NCBI GenBank assembly: GCA_024364735.1
Contig: JAGFNQ010010088.1
Span: 342,830 to 406,829 of the forward strand
From: Boesenbergia rotunda
Taxonomy: Eukaryota; Streptophyta; Magnoliopsida; Zingiberales; Zingiberaceae
Direction of reading: 5' to 3'
Length of the DNA stretch: 64,000 nucleotides
Each line of letters opens with the position of its first letter. Position 1 is the first letter of the stretch. Below are positions 25,432-35,910 of the stretch, piece by piece. Made by a program: the position numbers and the translations under genes. The notes below the pieces were generated by a model. It saw only the letters and a list, made by a program, of their open reading frames with translations, was not told where the DNA came from and searched no databases.

Positions 25432-25751
25432 CATCAATTAAATAAGTGATCAAATTTTGTAATTAAAGAATTTGACTTAAAGACTTAATTGTTATGAATA
25501 TAATAGTGTGGATACCGCGCGTATGCAATTTCTGATTTGTTGAGGGGTCAACTTAGAAATAAGCAAACTTAGGTTTCTATAAATAAGGGTCATGGTCTCA
25601 GTTTAAAGAAAGATGCTTTTATGTTTTGTTCCCCATCCACAAAACTCTCTGGAAACTAAGAGTACATTTTCGCAATTCTGTACATTTTCTTAAGAATTGA
25701 ATAGAGTTTAGGATTTTGTATTGAGATTTTTCGACCCAATTTATTCTATCA
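25432..25751 (+). repeat. 5' LTR of the first Copia element
   Basis: Pairs with 32729-33055. The two copies have diverged clearly, including small insertions near 25640-25690, so this host element is much older than the Gypsy element inside it. Confidence 0.65.
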
Positions 25752-26229
25752 ATTGATATCAGAGCAATCTATTTTCAATTTTTAGGAGATAATTCTATTT
25801 TGGTTTTGTTTTGATTGTCGACGCTTGTCTATCTTCGCTGTATGGCATGATTGTTGGCTTGGAAAGAAACCCCGTTCATTTTTTTTCTTTCGAATAAACA
25901 GTTCTGTTTCGTTCAACAATTGAGGGAAACTTGATTAAAAGATAAGTGCTGCCGGAATAGGATATAAATCAGCCAACTATGGATTCTAATCTCCGACGGC
26001 ATGCGGTGATCTCCATGTTGGGGCGATCATGATGGGCATGTGAATGCCGGAGACCACTGTAAGAGGACCAAAACTGACAAAAAGGCACTGCAAGATTTGG
26101 CTTGGATTATCACAGAAGAATTATATTGATAAGATGCTTAAAAGATTTGACAAGTAAGATTGCAAATTAGGAAACACCTCAGTCGCTAAAGAAAATAAGT
26201 TTAGTCTTAAACAGTGCCCTAAAATAAGC

Positions 26230-26930
26230 CTCGAACTCAAGAAATACAAAAGATTTCCTTATATATGCTTCGGCAGTAGGAAGTCTTATGTATACTCAAG
26301 TTTGTACGCGTCCAGATATTGTGTACATTGTTAGAGTATTAGATAGATATATAAGCAACCCAAGAATGGATCATTGGAAAACAGCAAAAAGGGTAATGAG
26401 ATATTCAAAGAGAACTAGTGATACATGCTCACATATAAGACGTCAAATATTCTTGAGATCATGAGATATTCTGACTCTGATTTTGCGAGATGCCAAGATA
26501 GCATGAGATCAACTTCAGGCTATCTTTTTTGGTTGGCGAGTGGAGCTATCTCATGGAGAAGTGCCAAACAGGCATTGATAGCATCTTCCACTATAGCAAC
26601 AGAGTTTATAGTATGCTACGAGACATTTAATCATGGAATATAGCTGAAAAATTTTGTCTCTAGGCTGCGTATTTTGGAAAGGGTTGAAAAACCACTAAAG
26701 TTATTTTGTGACAATAGACCAACTGTATTGTACTCAAACAATAATAAGAGCTCGACAAAATCGAAGTACATCGATATCAAGTTCCTTGTTGTAAAAGAAA
26801 GAGTACAAAGTGGACAGATTTTGATAGAGCACATAGGCATAAAATCCATGATAGCAGATCCTTTTACGAAGGATCTACCACCCAATATCTTCTATGAGTA
26901 TACCACTCATATGGGTATTATTTAATTTGG
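26230..26930 (+). pseudogene. Copia polyprotein remnant (RT end and RNase H)
   Basis: Frames broken by stops still show Copia RNase H hallmarks: YSDSDFARCQDSMRSTSGY, GAISWRSAKQALIASST, LFCDNRPTVLYSNN and a final SKYIDIKFLVVKERVQSG region before IKSMIADPFTKDL. Upstream, weaker traces of the reverse transcriptase end (SQKNYIDKMLKRF) can be read near 26105. Several in-frame stops (for example after YETFNHGI at 26641) show it is dead. Confidence 0.8.
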
Positions 26931-27141
26931 TGAAATCTAGATCAAGTGGGAGTTTGTGCTATATATGTTTTCTATATATGTTTGGCTATGTTACTGAAAC
27001 TTAAATCAGATGTAAAGTTCAATGTTTACTTCATTACACTTTGTATAACCTAAGATAAAGTTTTGATCTCACTTTGGTTAAGGAGGACCAGTTGAAAATT
27101 GACATGAATAGATCACATTGCATATAATTTTCATGCCACAC

Positions 27142-27616
27142 TGACGCAGGAGCTGAAGAGTTGGCAACAAATGGCGCAGGAGCTGAAGAGTTGGCAGCAA
27201 CAACTCAAGAGTGGAGTCACCAAAAGTCAGTCCACTTCACGAATTAATCTGCACTAATTGGGAAGGAGTTATGGTGCTTATCATATACCAGTGGAAGTCC
27301 CTTGAAGTCACATTTATTAGGGTCTAAGTTCTTATTTTCAATGCATTGAGAATGCACAAGTCATATTTATTATGTTTAACTCACTTGGAGGGTTGTTCCA
27401 ATTCTTGCCTATAAGATGGCATCATATGTAACCTTTGAGAAGGATGGGGGGGGGGGGGCTAATTTCGAAATTAAGAAATATATTTTGAGCTTTTAAGCTT
27501 GTTAGAAGATGTATTCTTCTTGTATCCTGCTCTAAACTCTTTTGGTGGATTCCTAGAGTGGTGAGTGTTGAGTGTTTACTTGTGTTTCCTCCTACCTCTC
27601 TGATTTTCCGGTGTCA
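27142..27616 (+). repeat. 5' LTR of the CRM-like element
   Basis: 475 bases, TG...CA ends. It opens with two copies of a 27-base unit containing GCAGGAGCTGAAGAGTTGGC. It includes a run of about 14 G near 27446 and the sequence CCTATAAGATGGC near 27410, a possible promoter TATA region. Confidence 0.9.
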
Positions 27617-27619
27617 AGT

Positions 27620-27631
27620 TGGTATCAGAGC
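27620..27631 (+). other. Primer binding site of the CRM-like element
   Basis: TGGTATCAGAGC, complementary to the 3' end of plant initiator methionine tRNA, lies three bases after the 5' LTR. Confidence 0.9.
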
Positions 27632-27641
27632 CAGGTTAGCA

Positions 27642-30600
27642 ATGAGGGGTCGTAGAAAAAACAGGCCAAACATTGATAATCCTGCAGCTCGTCAAAGAGA
27701 CCTTCGTGATATCGAGTTAGATGACTTACGGAGACAAGTACAACAACTCGAGCAACGCCTTGCGCGTGGCAAGCATCTTGAACATGATGTTGAGGGTCAT
27801 GATTCAGATGGTGGGTCTGCTACAAATAATGATGTGGATTTCAATCCATTTCATGGTGATAAAAGTGACGATTCAAGTGACAATGTATCTCGAGGTCAGC
27901 GGGGTCGTAGGAGTAATGTTCGAAGCTTGTCATATGATTTCAAAGTTGATATTCCAGATTTTGAAGGAAGAAGTGATCCAAACGAGTTCATTGATTGGCT
28001 TAACTCTGTTGAGAAAGTCTTTGAATTCAAAGAAGTTCGAGAGGACTGCAAGGTAAAACTTGTGGCTATCAAATTGAAGAAATATGCAGCGTTGTGGTGG
28101 GAACATCTTAAGAAGCAGTGTTCTCGTGATGGCAAGCAAAAGGTCAGAACGTGGGAAAAAATGAAGAAGGAATTAAGGAGGAAATTTTTGCCGGATAACT
28201 ATCGGCAAGATGCTTTTCTTAAGTATCATGATTTCAAGCAAAAAGATCTATCTGTGGAAGAGTACATGGCTGAAATTGAAAATCTCATGTTGCGGTGTGA
28301 TATTTTGGAGCCGGAAGAACAAACTATTGCTCGTTTTCTTGGAGGGCTGAGAAGCGAAATTAGAAATGTGGTCCAATTGCAACCATATTGGACATATAAT
28401 GATGTTTGCAGGTTATCTCTCAAAGTTGAGAAACAACAAAAAGAATCAAGTCGTTTTGGCGGACGTTTCTCGTCGACTGGTGGTGCTTCTAACCGGGGGA
28501 GTGCTTCTTCGTCTAAGAACACTCCTACTACAAAAGACACAAGACCAAAAGCTGCTACAAATAAGCAGGGTGGTGCTGGTTTTGTGAAATCAAATGGCCC
28601 AACAAATCAAAAAAGTTGTTTCAAGTGCAAGGGGTTTGGCCACTTTGCTGCAGATTGTCCAAATCGACGGATCATTACTCTTGTTGAGGAAGGGTATGAG
28701 ACGGAACTTGATGAGACCACACCAATCTATGATGAGTATGATGAGAATGAAGTGATCTACGAGGATCATGGAGAAGCTTTGGTGGTTCGTCGTAGCCTCA
28801 ATACCACCTATGTTGAGGATGATGCATGGCTTCGTAACAATATTTTCCACACAAGGTGCACTTCGAATGGAAAAGTCTGTGATGTCATTATTGATGGAGG
28901 GAGTTGCGAAAATGTTGTGGCTACTACTATGGTGGAAAAGCTGAAATTGAAAACGGAAGACCATCCTCAACCTTACAAGTTATCATGGCTTCGTAAAGGT
29001 AATGATGTAAAGGTAAATAAGAGATGCTTTGTTCAATTCTCTATTTGTAACAAGTATAAAGATGAAGTATGGTGTGATGTTATTCCTATGGATGTGTGTC
29101 ATTTGCTTCTTGGAAGACCATGGCAGTTTGATAGACAAACAAAACATGATGGCTTCAAGAACACTTACACTTTTGTGAAAGATGGAGAGAGAATTATTTT
29201 GGGCCCGTCAAGAATGGAGAAGATACCAACGCCCTCAAAAGGAGAAGGAAATAATTTGCTCTCAAAATCAGAAATTGAATGTGCGATGAATGAATCTATG
29301 GAGGCATTTGCATTGGTGATTTTAGAAGAAAATAAAGAGGGTAATCTCATACCATTCCAGATGCAATCTCTTTTGAAGGAATTTCATGATGTGGTACTCG
29401 AGGAGATTCCACCAGGCCTTCCTCCAATGCGAAATATTCAACATTGCATTGATTTGGTCCCTGGTGCTTCAATTCCGAATAAAGCAGCTTATAGGATGAA
29501 CCCTAAAGAGCATGAAGAATTACAGCGGCAAGTTGAGGATTTGTTGTCAAGAGGTCTTGTGCGAGAAAGTAAGAGTCCTTGCGCTGTTCCGGCACTTCTT
29601 GTACCAAAGCAAGATAGTTCGTGGCGTATGTGTGTCGATAGTAGAGCGGTTAACAAAATCACCATCAAATACCGCTTTCCTATTCCTCGCCTTGATGATC
29701 TTCTTGATCAACTTCATGGCTTCAAGATTGGTTCTAAAATTGATTTGCGGAGTGGCTATCATCAAATTCGCATGAGGCCCGGAGATGAGTGGAAAACAGC
29801 CTTCAAGACAAGAGATGGCCTATTCGAATGGACGGTTATGCCATTCGGACTCTCTAATGCACCTTCTATTTTCATGAGGCTTATGAATCATGTGTTTAAG
29901 CCATTCATTGGAAAGTTTGTGGTTGTTTATTTTGACGATATTCTTGTGTACAGCCAAAACCCAGAAGAGCATTTGAATCATCTTCGACAAGTCTTTGGAG
30001 TACTACGTGAACAAAAGTTGTATGCTAACTTGAAGAAATGCCATTTCTTCACTGATAGCCTTGTCTTTTTGGGCTATGTTATTTCTTCCGAAGGCATCAA
30101 GATGGACCAAGGAAAGATTGAAGCTATTTTGAGTTGGCCTATACCGAAGACGATTCATGACATCAGAAGTTTTCATGGCTTGGCATCTTTTTATCGCAGG
30201 TTCATAAAGAATTTCAGCACTATTATTGCACCTATAACAGAATGCTTGAAGGGTGGCAGCTTCAAGTGGACGGAGGAAGCATTGAACAGTTTTGAGCTTC
30301 TCAAGAGAAGAGTCACGGAGGCTCCCATTTTGCAGCTTCTAGATTTTGGAAAGGTGTTTGAAGTTGACTGTGATGCTTCAAATGTGGGAATCGGGGGAGT
30401 TCTCAGCCAAGAAGGCAAACTCATTGCTTCCTTTAGTGAGATGATGAATCATTCCCGGCGAAATTACTCGACGTACGACAAAGAGTTCTTCGCCATTGTT
30501 CGAACTTTAGATCATTGGCAACATTATCTCTTACACAAGGAGTTTGTCCTCTTCTCGGATCATGAAGCTTTGAAATACTTAAATTCCCAGCAGAAGTTGA

Positions 30601-32099
30601 ATCCAAGGCATGGCAAATGGGTCGAGTTCTTGCAAGCTTTTAACTTTGTGATCAAGCACAAATTTGGTGTGCTAAATCAAGTGGCGGATGCTCTTAGTCG
30701 ACGACACTCTTTGTTGACTACTTTGCAGTTGAACGTGGTTGGGTTCGAGGTAATGAAAGATCTCTACAAAGATGATGCATACTTTGGCAAAATTTGGGAG
30801 GCCTCATTAAAAGCTCCATTCAAGCTTTTCTTGATTCACGATGGTTATCTCTTCAAAGGAAATCTATTATGTGTTCCTGATTGTTCTTTAAAACTAACAA
30901 TTATTGATGAAGCACATGGTGGAGGTCTTGCTGGACATTTTGGAAGGGATAAGACTCATGCAATCATTAAAGAAAACTTCTATTGGCCACGCATGGAAAA
31001 AGATGTGAAGAAGTATGTTGAAAGATGCAAGACTTGTCATATTGCCAAAACTCATGGGCAAAATACAGATCTATACACTCCTTTACCGGTGCCAATATGT
31101 CCATGGGAAGACGTAAGTATGGACTTTGTTGTTGGGTTGCCTCGCACTCAAAGAAACAAAGATTCGGTTATGGTGGTTGTTGATCGATTTTCAAAGATGG
31201 CACATTTCATTCCTTGCATCAAAACGATGGATGCAACTCATGTAGCTGATCTTTACTTCAAGGAGATTGTGAGACTCCATGGAATTCCGAAAACAACAAC
31301 ATCTGATCGGGATTCGAAGTTCATGAGCCATTTCTGGCGAACACTTTGGAAAAAGCTTGGAACTAAACTTCAGTTTAGTTCATCTCATCACCCACAAACT
31401 GATGGGCAAACTGAGGTGGTGAATAAAAGCTTGGGAAATCTGTTGAGAAGCTTGGTGGGGAAAAATCCTCGTCAATGGGATGTAGTCTTGGCTCAAGCGG
31501 AGTTTGCTTACAACCGATCTTCAAGCCAAACGACGGGGCGGAGTCCGTTCGAGGTTGTTTATGGTAAGAATCCTATCACTCCAATGGATTTAACTCCCAT
31601 TCCTCTTACTCATCATATTAGTGGAGATGGCGAAGATCATGCTAAGTACATTAAAGAGTTGCATGAGAAGGTTCGTACAGAGATTATCAAGCACAATGAG
31701 AAGTATCAAAGGATGGCCAATAAGCATAGGAAACAATCTGTTTTCAAAGAAGGAGATTTGGTGTGGATTCATTTGAGAAAGGAACGTTTTCCTAGAGGAC
31801 GACATGGAAAGTTGCGGCCTAGAGCTGATGGTCCTTTTAAGATTTTGAAGAAGATTGGTGACAATGCTTACAAGGTGGAGCTGCCTGAAAATTATGGTGT
31901 CTCGGCTACGTTCAATGTTGCTGATCTTTCACCATATGTTAATGATGACGAAGAACCAGATTCGAGGTCGAATCTTTGTCAACCAGGGGAGCATGACGCA
32001 GGAGCTGAAGAGTTGGCAACAAATGGCGCAGGAGCTGAAGAGTTGGCAGCAACAACTCAAGAGTGGAGTCGCCAAAAGTCAGTCCACTTCACGAATTAA
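27642..32099 (+). CDS. CRM-like Gypsy gag-pol polyprotein (single frame)
   Basis: One open frame of 1485 codons from ATG 27642. An in-frame ATG at 27558 lies within the 5' LTR and before the primer site, so I prefer 27642. Domains in order, with rough residue numbers: gag with a coiled N-terminus (LDDLRRQVQQLEQRLAR) and WWEHLKKQ; zinc knuckle CFKCKGFGHFAADC near 326; protease IIDGGSCENVV near 415; reverse transcriptase with FGLSNAPSIFMRLM and catalytic YFDDILVY near 763; RNase H DCDASNVGIGGVL near 910; integrase zinc finger, then the DFVVGLP and TTSDRDSKF catalytic region from about 1160; and a C-terminal ATFNVADLSPY region. The last roughly 35 codons lie inside the 3' LTR. No stop or frameshift was seen, so it may still be able to encode a full protein. 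Confidence 0.93.
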   Translation: MRGRRKNRPNIDNPAARQRDLRDIELDDLRRQVQQLEQRLARGKHLEHDVEGHDSDGGSATNNDVDFNPFHGDKSDDSSDNVSRGQRGRRSNVRSLSYDFKVDIPDFEGRSDPNEFIDWLNSVEKVFEFKEVREDCKVKLVAIKLKKYAALWWEHLKKQCSRDGKQKVRTWEKMKKELRRKFLPDNYRQDAFLKYHDFKQKDLSVEEYMAEIENLMLRCDILEPEEQTIARFLGGLRSEIRNVVQLQPYWTYNDVCRLSLKVEKQQKESSRFGGRFSSTGGASNRGSASSSKNTPTTKDTRPKAATNKQGGAGFVKSNGPTNQKSCFKCKGFGHFAADCPNRRIITLVEEGYETELDETTPIYDEYDENEVIYEDHGEALVVRRSLNTTYVEDDAWLRNNIFHTRCTSNGKVCDVIIDGGSCENVVATTMVEKLKLKTEDHPQPYKLSWLRKGNDVKVNKRCFVQFSICNKYKDEVWCDVIPMDVCHLLLGRPWQFDRQTKHDGFKNTYTFVKDGERIILGPSRMEKIPTPSKGEGNNLLSKSEIECAMNESMEAFALVILEENKEGNLIPFQMQSLLKEFHDVVLEEIPPGLPPMRNIQHCIDLVPGASIPNKAAYRMNPKEHEELQRQVEDLLSRGLVRESKSPCAVPALLVPKQDSSWRMCVDSRAVNKITIKYRFPIPRLDDLLDQLHGFKIGSKIDLRSGYHQIRMRPGDEWKTAFKTRDGLFEWTVMPFGLSNAPSIFMRLMNHVFKPFIGKFVVVYFDDILVYSQNPEEHLNHLRQVFGVLREQKLYANLKKCHFFTDSLVFLGYVISSEGIKMDQGKIEAILSWPIPKTIHDIRSFHGLASFYRRFIKNFSTIIAPITECLKGGSFKWTEEALNSFELLKRRVTEAPILQLLDFGKVFEVDCDASNVGIGGVLSQEGKLIASFSEMMNHSRRNYSTYDKEFFAIVRTLDHWQHYLLHKEFVLFSDHEALKYLNSQQKLNPRHGKWVEFLQAFNFVIKHKFGVLNQVADALSRRHSLLTTLQLNVVGFEVMKDLYKDDAYFGKIWEASLKAPFKLFLIHDGYLFKGNLLCVPDCSLKLTIIDEAHGGGLAGHFGRDKTHAIIKENFYWPRMEKDVKKYVERCKTCHIAKTHGQNTDLYTPLPVPICPWEDVSMDFVVGLPRTQRNKDSVMVVVDRFSKMAHFIPCIKTMDATHVADLYFKEIVRLHGIPKTTTSDRDSKFMSHFWRTLWKKLGTKLQFSSSHHPQTDGQTEVVNKSLGNLLRSLVGKNPRQWDVVLAQAEFAYNRSSSQTTGRSPFEVVYGKNPITPMDLTPIPLTHHISGDGEDHAKYIKELHEKVRTEIIKHNEKYQRMANKHRKQSVFKEGDLVWIHLRKERFPRGRHGKLRPRADGPFKILKKIGDNAYKVELPENYGVSATFNVADLSPYVNDDEEPDSRSNLCQPGEHDAGAEELATNGAGAEELAATTQEWSRQKSVHFTN

Positions 32100-32466
32100 T
32101 CTGCACTAATTGGGAAGGAGTTATGATGCTTATCATATACCAATGGAAGGCCCTTGAAGTCACATTTATTAGGGTCTAAGTTCTTATTTTCAATGCATTG
32201 AGAATGCACAAGTCATATTTATTATGTTTAACTCACTTGGAGGGTTGTTCCAATTCCTGCCTATAAGATGGCATCATATGTAACCTTTGAGAAGGATGGA
32301 GGGGGGGGCTAATTTCGAAATTAAGAAATATATTTTGAGCTTTTAAGCTTGTTAGAAGATGTATTCTTCTTGTATCCTGCTCTAATCTCTTTTGGTGGAT
32401 TCCTAGAGTGGTGAGTGTTGAGCGTTTACTTGTGTTTCCTCCTACCTCTCTGATTTTCCGGTGTCA
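31994..32466 (+). repeat. 3' LTR of the CRM-like element
   Basis: 473 bases, matching the 5' LTR with about eight substitutions and a shorter, interrupted G run near 32299. Its first 106 bases are also coding for the end of the polyprotein. Confidence 0.9.
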
Positions 32467-32728
32467 CACACATTCATAATTGATCTATGTCATTTGATTG
32501 TATTAATGTACGTGACTATTGATGGTTTAGTTGTGAAAGATACACCGAAGACTATATTGATCCTATGTTTATATAATTAATGGACGACATTGTTAAGGAA
32601 GCCCTATGACTATGATGACAAAAGTGTTTGAGCGCATTAAAGTTAACACATTTATAAATTTACATATATGACCCAGTGGGAGATTATTAAAATTTTGGGA
32701 TCATAATTATAATTATAAAGGTTTATGT

Positions 32729-33055
32729 CATCAATTAAATAAGTCATAACAAATTTTGTAATTAAAGAATTTAACTTAAAGACTTAATTGTTAAGAATAT
32801 AATAGTGTGGATACCGCGTATGCAATTTCTAATTTGTTGAAGGGCCAAATTAGAAATGAGCAAAATCAGATTTCTATAAATAAGGGCTATGGTCCCTGTT
32901 TGCAGAACGATACCTTTATATTTTGTTCCCCATCAAATGCAAACAAAGGATTCTTGTACGCTTCCTCAATCTGCACATTAAGTGTATATTTTCTAAAGAA
33001 TTGAATAGAGTTCAGGATTTTGTGTTGAGATTTTTCGACTCAATTTATTCTATCA
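32729..33055 (+). repeat. 3' LTR of the first Copia element
   Basis: Partner of 25432-25751. Preceded by remaining 3' internal sequence and a purine-rich tract near 32681. Confidence 0.65.
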
Positions 33056-33740
33056 ATTGATAATTAAGTTTTTCTACCCCTCTGATAACGCCAGAAATCT
33101 ACCCATAACATGACAGAAAGAACAAATAATATGGTTGAATAAAAATAACATATCCAAATTAAGTGGTACCAAGAGCGTAAATTGGCACGCTATATATGTA
33201 AATTACATTAACGTCTAGTAACGGTTGCCAAGACACGCATAGGAGATGACTGTATTGATAGAAGAGACAAACAAAAAAAAAAAATGCTGAACATCTAAAC
33301 TATCTTGAAGAAGTTGACTGGTCATCTAGCATATAACCATATATTTAGATTGAAGATATAAGCTAAGAAGAAGTTGACTGCTATAAGTTACTGCATCATA
33401 TAAAAAACCACCGTATCTCAATACAAACAAAAATAGATTTTGTTTTTAATGATACGAATCAAAACGTCATCGAAAAGTAGAATGATGACGCAAAGAACGG
33501 CAAGAAAACACGCCAGGCTAAATCTACGAAATTCTGAACTATATTTCTTCGAATTTATCCTAAATAATATAAAGGAATAGTGAACATTCCCGAGTAATAT
33601 GATTGAATAGCGAGATTTCCTTCAAGAATATAGTTCAGAATAGAATAAACACCGTGGGACGTAATTACAATGTTTATAAAGCAAAGTGATGGAGGCTCTT
33701 CTCAGGACATTAATACCGAAGCTTCCTTGGGCGGTAATGC
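33056..33740. other. Spacer between retroelements, no gene seen
   Basis: AT-rich, no coding signal. An AAGAAGTTGACTG motif occurs twice (33308 and 33369) but I could not relate it to a known element. Confidence 0.4.
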
Positions 33741-35910
33741 TAAGATTCACTAAGCCATATTATTAACTTCTTCAAAGTGATATATATAAATATGATCTTC
33801 TGAGCAATATGCACTTGGTCTTCTGGGAGATAAATATGATCTTTCGAGCAATATACACTTGGTTTCCGAGTGATATAAGTATGATCTTTCGAGTAATATG
33901 CAATTGGTTTTCCGAGCGATATAATTAAGATCCTCCAAGTAATATACGCTTAGTCTTTCGAACGATATGAATGTGATTTGCCAAGCAACGCAAATATAAT
34001 CCGTTGAGTAACATTAGCATCATCTTCCGAGTAATATGGGTATGACTTTTTGGGTAATATAATAGGGATGTGATCTGCAAAGAGACATGGGTATGCTCTT
34101 TTGAGCCGTATTTTATTATTCTCCGAGCAATATGGTGAAACTTAGCCAAGCAATACAAGTAACAGCTCTCGTATGATATATATTATGAGGGTTTCTCCGA
34201 GTGATCTAGGGAAGTTCTTTTGAGTGATCTTATTGATCTCTCTCGAGCCATATGGAAATGCGCCCGCTCCAGAAGAATTTCCCGCCGAGTATCACGAAGA
34301 TGGAAGCTTTTGGTTATAGATACATGCTTGTCATTGAGTGGAAAGCACAAACGGGAGATAAGGGGGGTTTCCTCGAGTGTTCCTTCTTTGCCACATGGCA
34401 ATCAGCATATGGTTATCAAGAAGTGGCTTACAAAAGTAGTTCCTTTGATTCCCTCCTCATTCGACGTGGCGATCTGCGAGTGGAGGGATGGTAACGGATC
34501 GCTTACTTAGGCGGGAATTAGTCAGAAGACACTCAAGGGGGATGACATGGAGATTCCTTCTAATATGTTATATAAGCATCCTCGACGATAGCTTTGAGGT
34601 AAGTTGGTCTTCTTTTTCTCGCAAGCGGAGACGACTCTTCTTCACTCCAGCTCCCGTCTTCGTTTAACTTTCTTTTTTATTACTCTTCCACTGTCAAAGA
34701 TTGACTTGAGTGTTGGAGGGGTCATGCCGACAAGCTGACCTAAGCGTTAATCGGTGTTGATATCTCAGGTCGTCATATCTCGCAGGGGGGACCGATCCAT
34801 CTTATCGGAGAGGAGGAGCCCAAGCGAACGGGAAAATAGGCCATCAAAATTGACGTCGTACGTGGAAACTTCTTACAAAAAGTTACTATGACTCAATATG
34901 GAAAAGTGGTGATGGAGGATTAGCCGAAATATTCGGTTGGATTTTCACAGCCTTCGTTGACTAATCCTAACAAAGATAGTCAAGATTCAAGGTTGCAAAA
35001 AAGATCTTGCGTTTAGTAGCGACTATCTTGGAAGAAGTGCGACGACCAATAGAGGATCCTCGTCCATTTGGAGGAAAGAATATGCTTCCTATCGAAAAAT
35101 CACTAGTAATTACCCTCGCCTCCCATAGTTCTATGACATTTACTTCTAAATATCGACATGATAAGCGTCCGATCCTCAATACACCTATCAGTCCATCACC
35201 AATGGCACCTCGTTCGAATAATATCTTGCTGGAGGAGAATCCTGCTCGAGCCTGACAGACTTGACATGTTTCATCTCTCAGTCTATCGATCAAAGCTTTC
35301 CTTTCATCAAATATTACGTTGAGCTATCAGGTTTAAATGGAATGAACATTGTGATCTCGCCTTCCAAGAATTAAAGATTATCTGCTTCACTTGCCTGCCT
35401 TAGCCAAGCCTCAAAATGGTGAAAGATTGTTGGTTTGTTTAGTTCTTTCAGAAATAGTAATAAGCTCTGTACTTATCCGAGAGAAAAATGGAAGCCAACA
35501 ACCTAACCTATGTATTATATAAGCTATCTATTCAATGCCCTCGAGCTTCGATAAATTGGTCTAGAAAAATTAAATACGAGTTTAACTCTAACGGCTAAAC
35601 ACTTGTGGATTCAAAGCTAATAGTACAACAAATAAATTGGATTTTTAAGATAGAAGATGATAAATGTAGAAGATATTGTGAGTTACTGGAAAAAGCTAAG
35701 GAACACTTTTTGGAATTATCACCGATGAAAATTGCTCAGGCGAATAATGCTTGGGCTGATGAATTAGCGAAGTTGACCAGTTCTTTGGGAGATTGGGCTT
35801 CAAGAGAAATCATCGCTCAGGTGGAGATGATGCCACAACTAGAATATCATTCAAGTCTAGTATCAAGTGATCTGCAAACTAAATTTATCTCCCTGCAAAT
35901 AAAATCTTAG
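33741..35910 (+). mobile_element. Decayed Tat-type Ty3/Gypsy remnant
   Basis: 33741-34240 carries imperfect subrepeats of about 50 bases (GATCTTTCGAGCAATAT-like). Then come an LTR-like block with GTTATATAAGCATCC near 34568, an ACTTGAGTGTTGGAGGGG motif near 34707 and an ATCTCGCAGGGGGG-type end near 34790. Downstream, broken frames match the Gypsy polymerase: FKWNEHCDLAFQELK, then LPALAKPQNGERLLV and SSVLIREKNGSQQP at about 35335-35510, and an RNase H-like piece at 35605-35910 with DSKLIVQQINW and ANNAWADELAKLTSSLG. The latter resembles the additional, archaeal-type RNase H of Tat elements. Stops and frameshifts are frequent. Gag, protease and integrase were not found. Confidence 0.65.

Larger units (their letters stand above)
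27142..32466 (+). mobile_element. Nearly intact CRM-like Ty3/Gypsy retrotransposon
   Basis: This 5.3-kb element has LTRs at 27142-27616 and 31994-32466, each starting TGACGCAGG and ending GGTGTCA, and a 5-bp target duplication CACAC at 27137-27141 and 32467-32471. The primer site TGGTATCAGAGC (27620-27631) fits initiator-Met tRNA. Comparing the LTRs by eye I count about eight substitutions plus a change in a G run, roughly 1.7%, so insertion is recent. The interior is one open gag-pol frame. Features that suggest the CRM chromovirus clade are the gag sequence with a DFNPFH motif, lack of a classical chromodomain after integrase, and the reading frame continuing into the 3' LTR. The clade should be confirmed by a reverse-transcriptase tree. 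Confidence 0.9.
25432..33055 (+). mobile_element. Degraded Ty1/Copia element split by a Gypsy insertion
   Basis: Two related LTRs bound this region: 5' LTR about 25432-25751 and 3' LTR about 32729-33055. Both carry ATAATAGTGTGGATACCGCG, TTTCTATAAATAAGGG and a GATTTTTCGACYCAATTTAT-type end. A primer site TTGATATCAGAGC follows the 5' LTR (about 25754-25765), one mismatch from the initiator-Met tRNA type. A purine tract GTGGGAGATTATTA near 32681 fits a polypurine tract. Of the interior only an RNase H remnant (26230-26930) and 3' sequence (32472-32700) are left; gag, protease, integrase and most of reverse transcriptase are gone. The CRM-like element at 27142-32466 sits within it. The LTR 5' ends are not resolved because similarity fades upstream of 25432 and 32729. 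Confidence 0.75.

Noticed and set aside
33750..34510. Minus- and plus-strand open frames in the Tat-type LTR
   Set aside because: They arise from the 50-bp subrepeats and LTR sequence, with no domain match.
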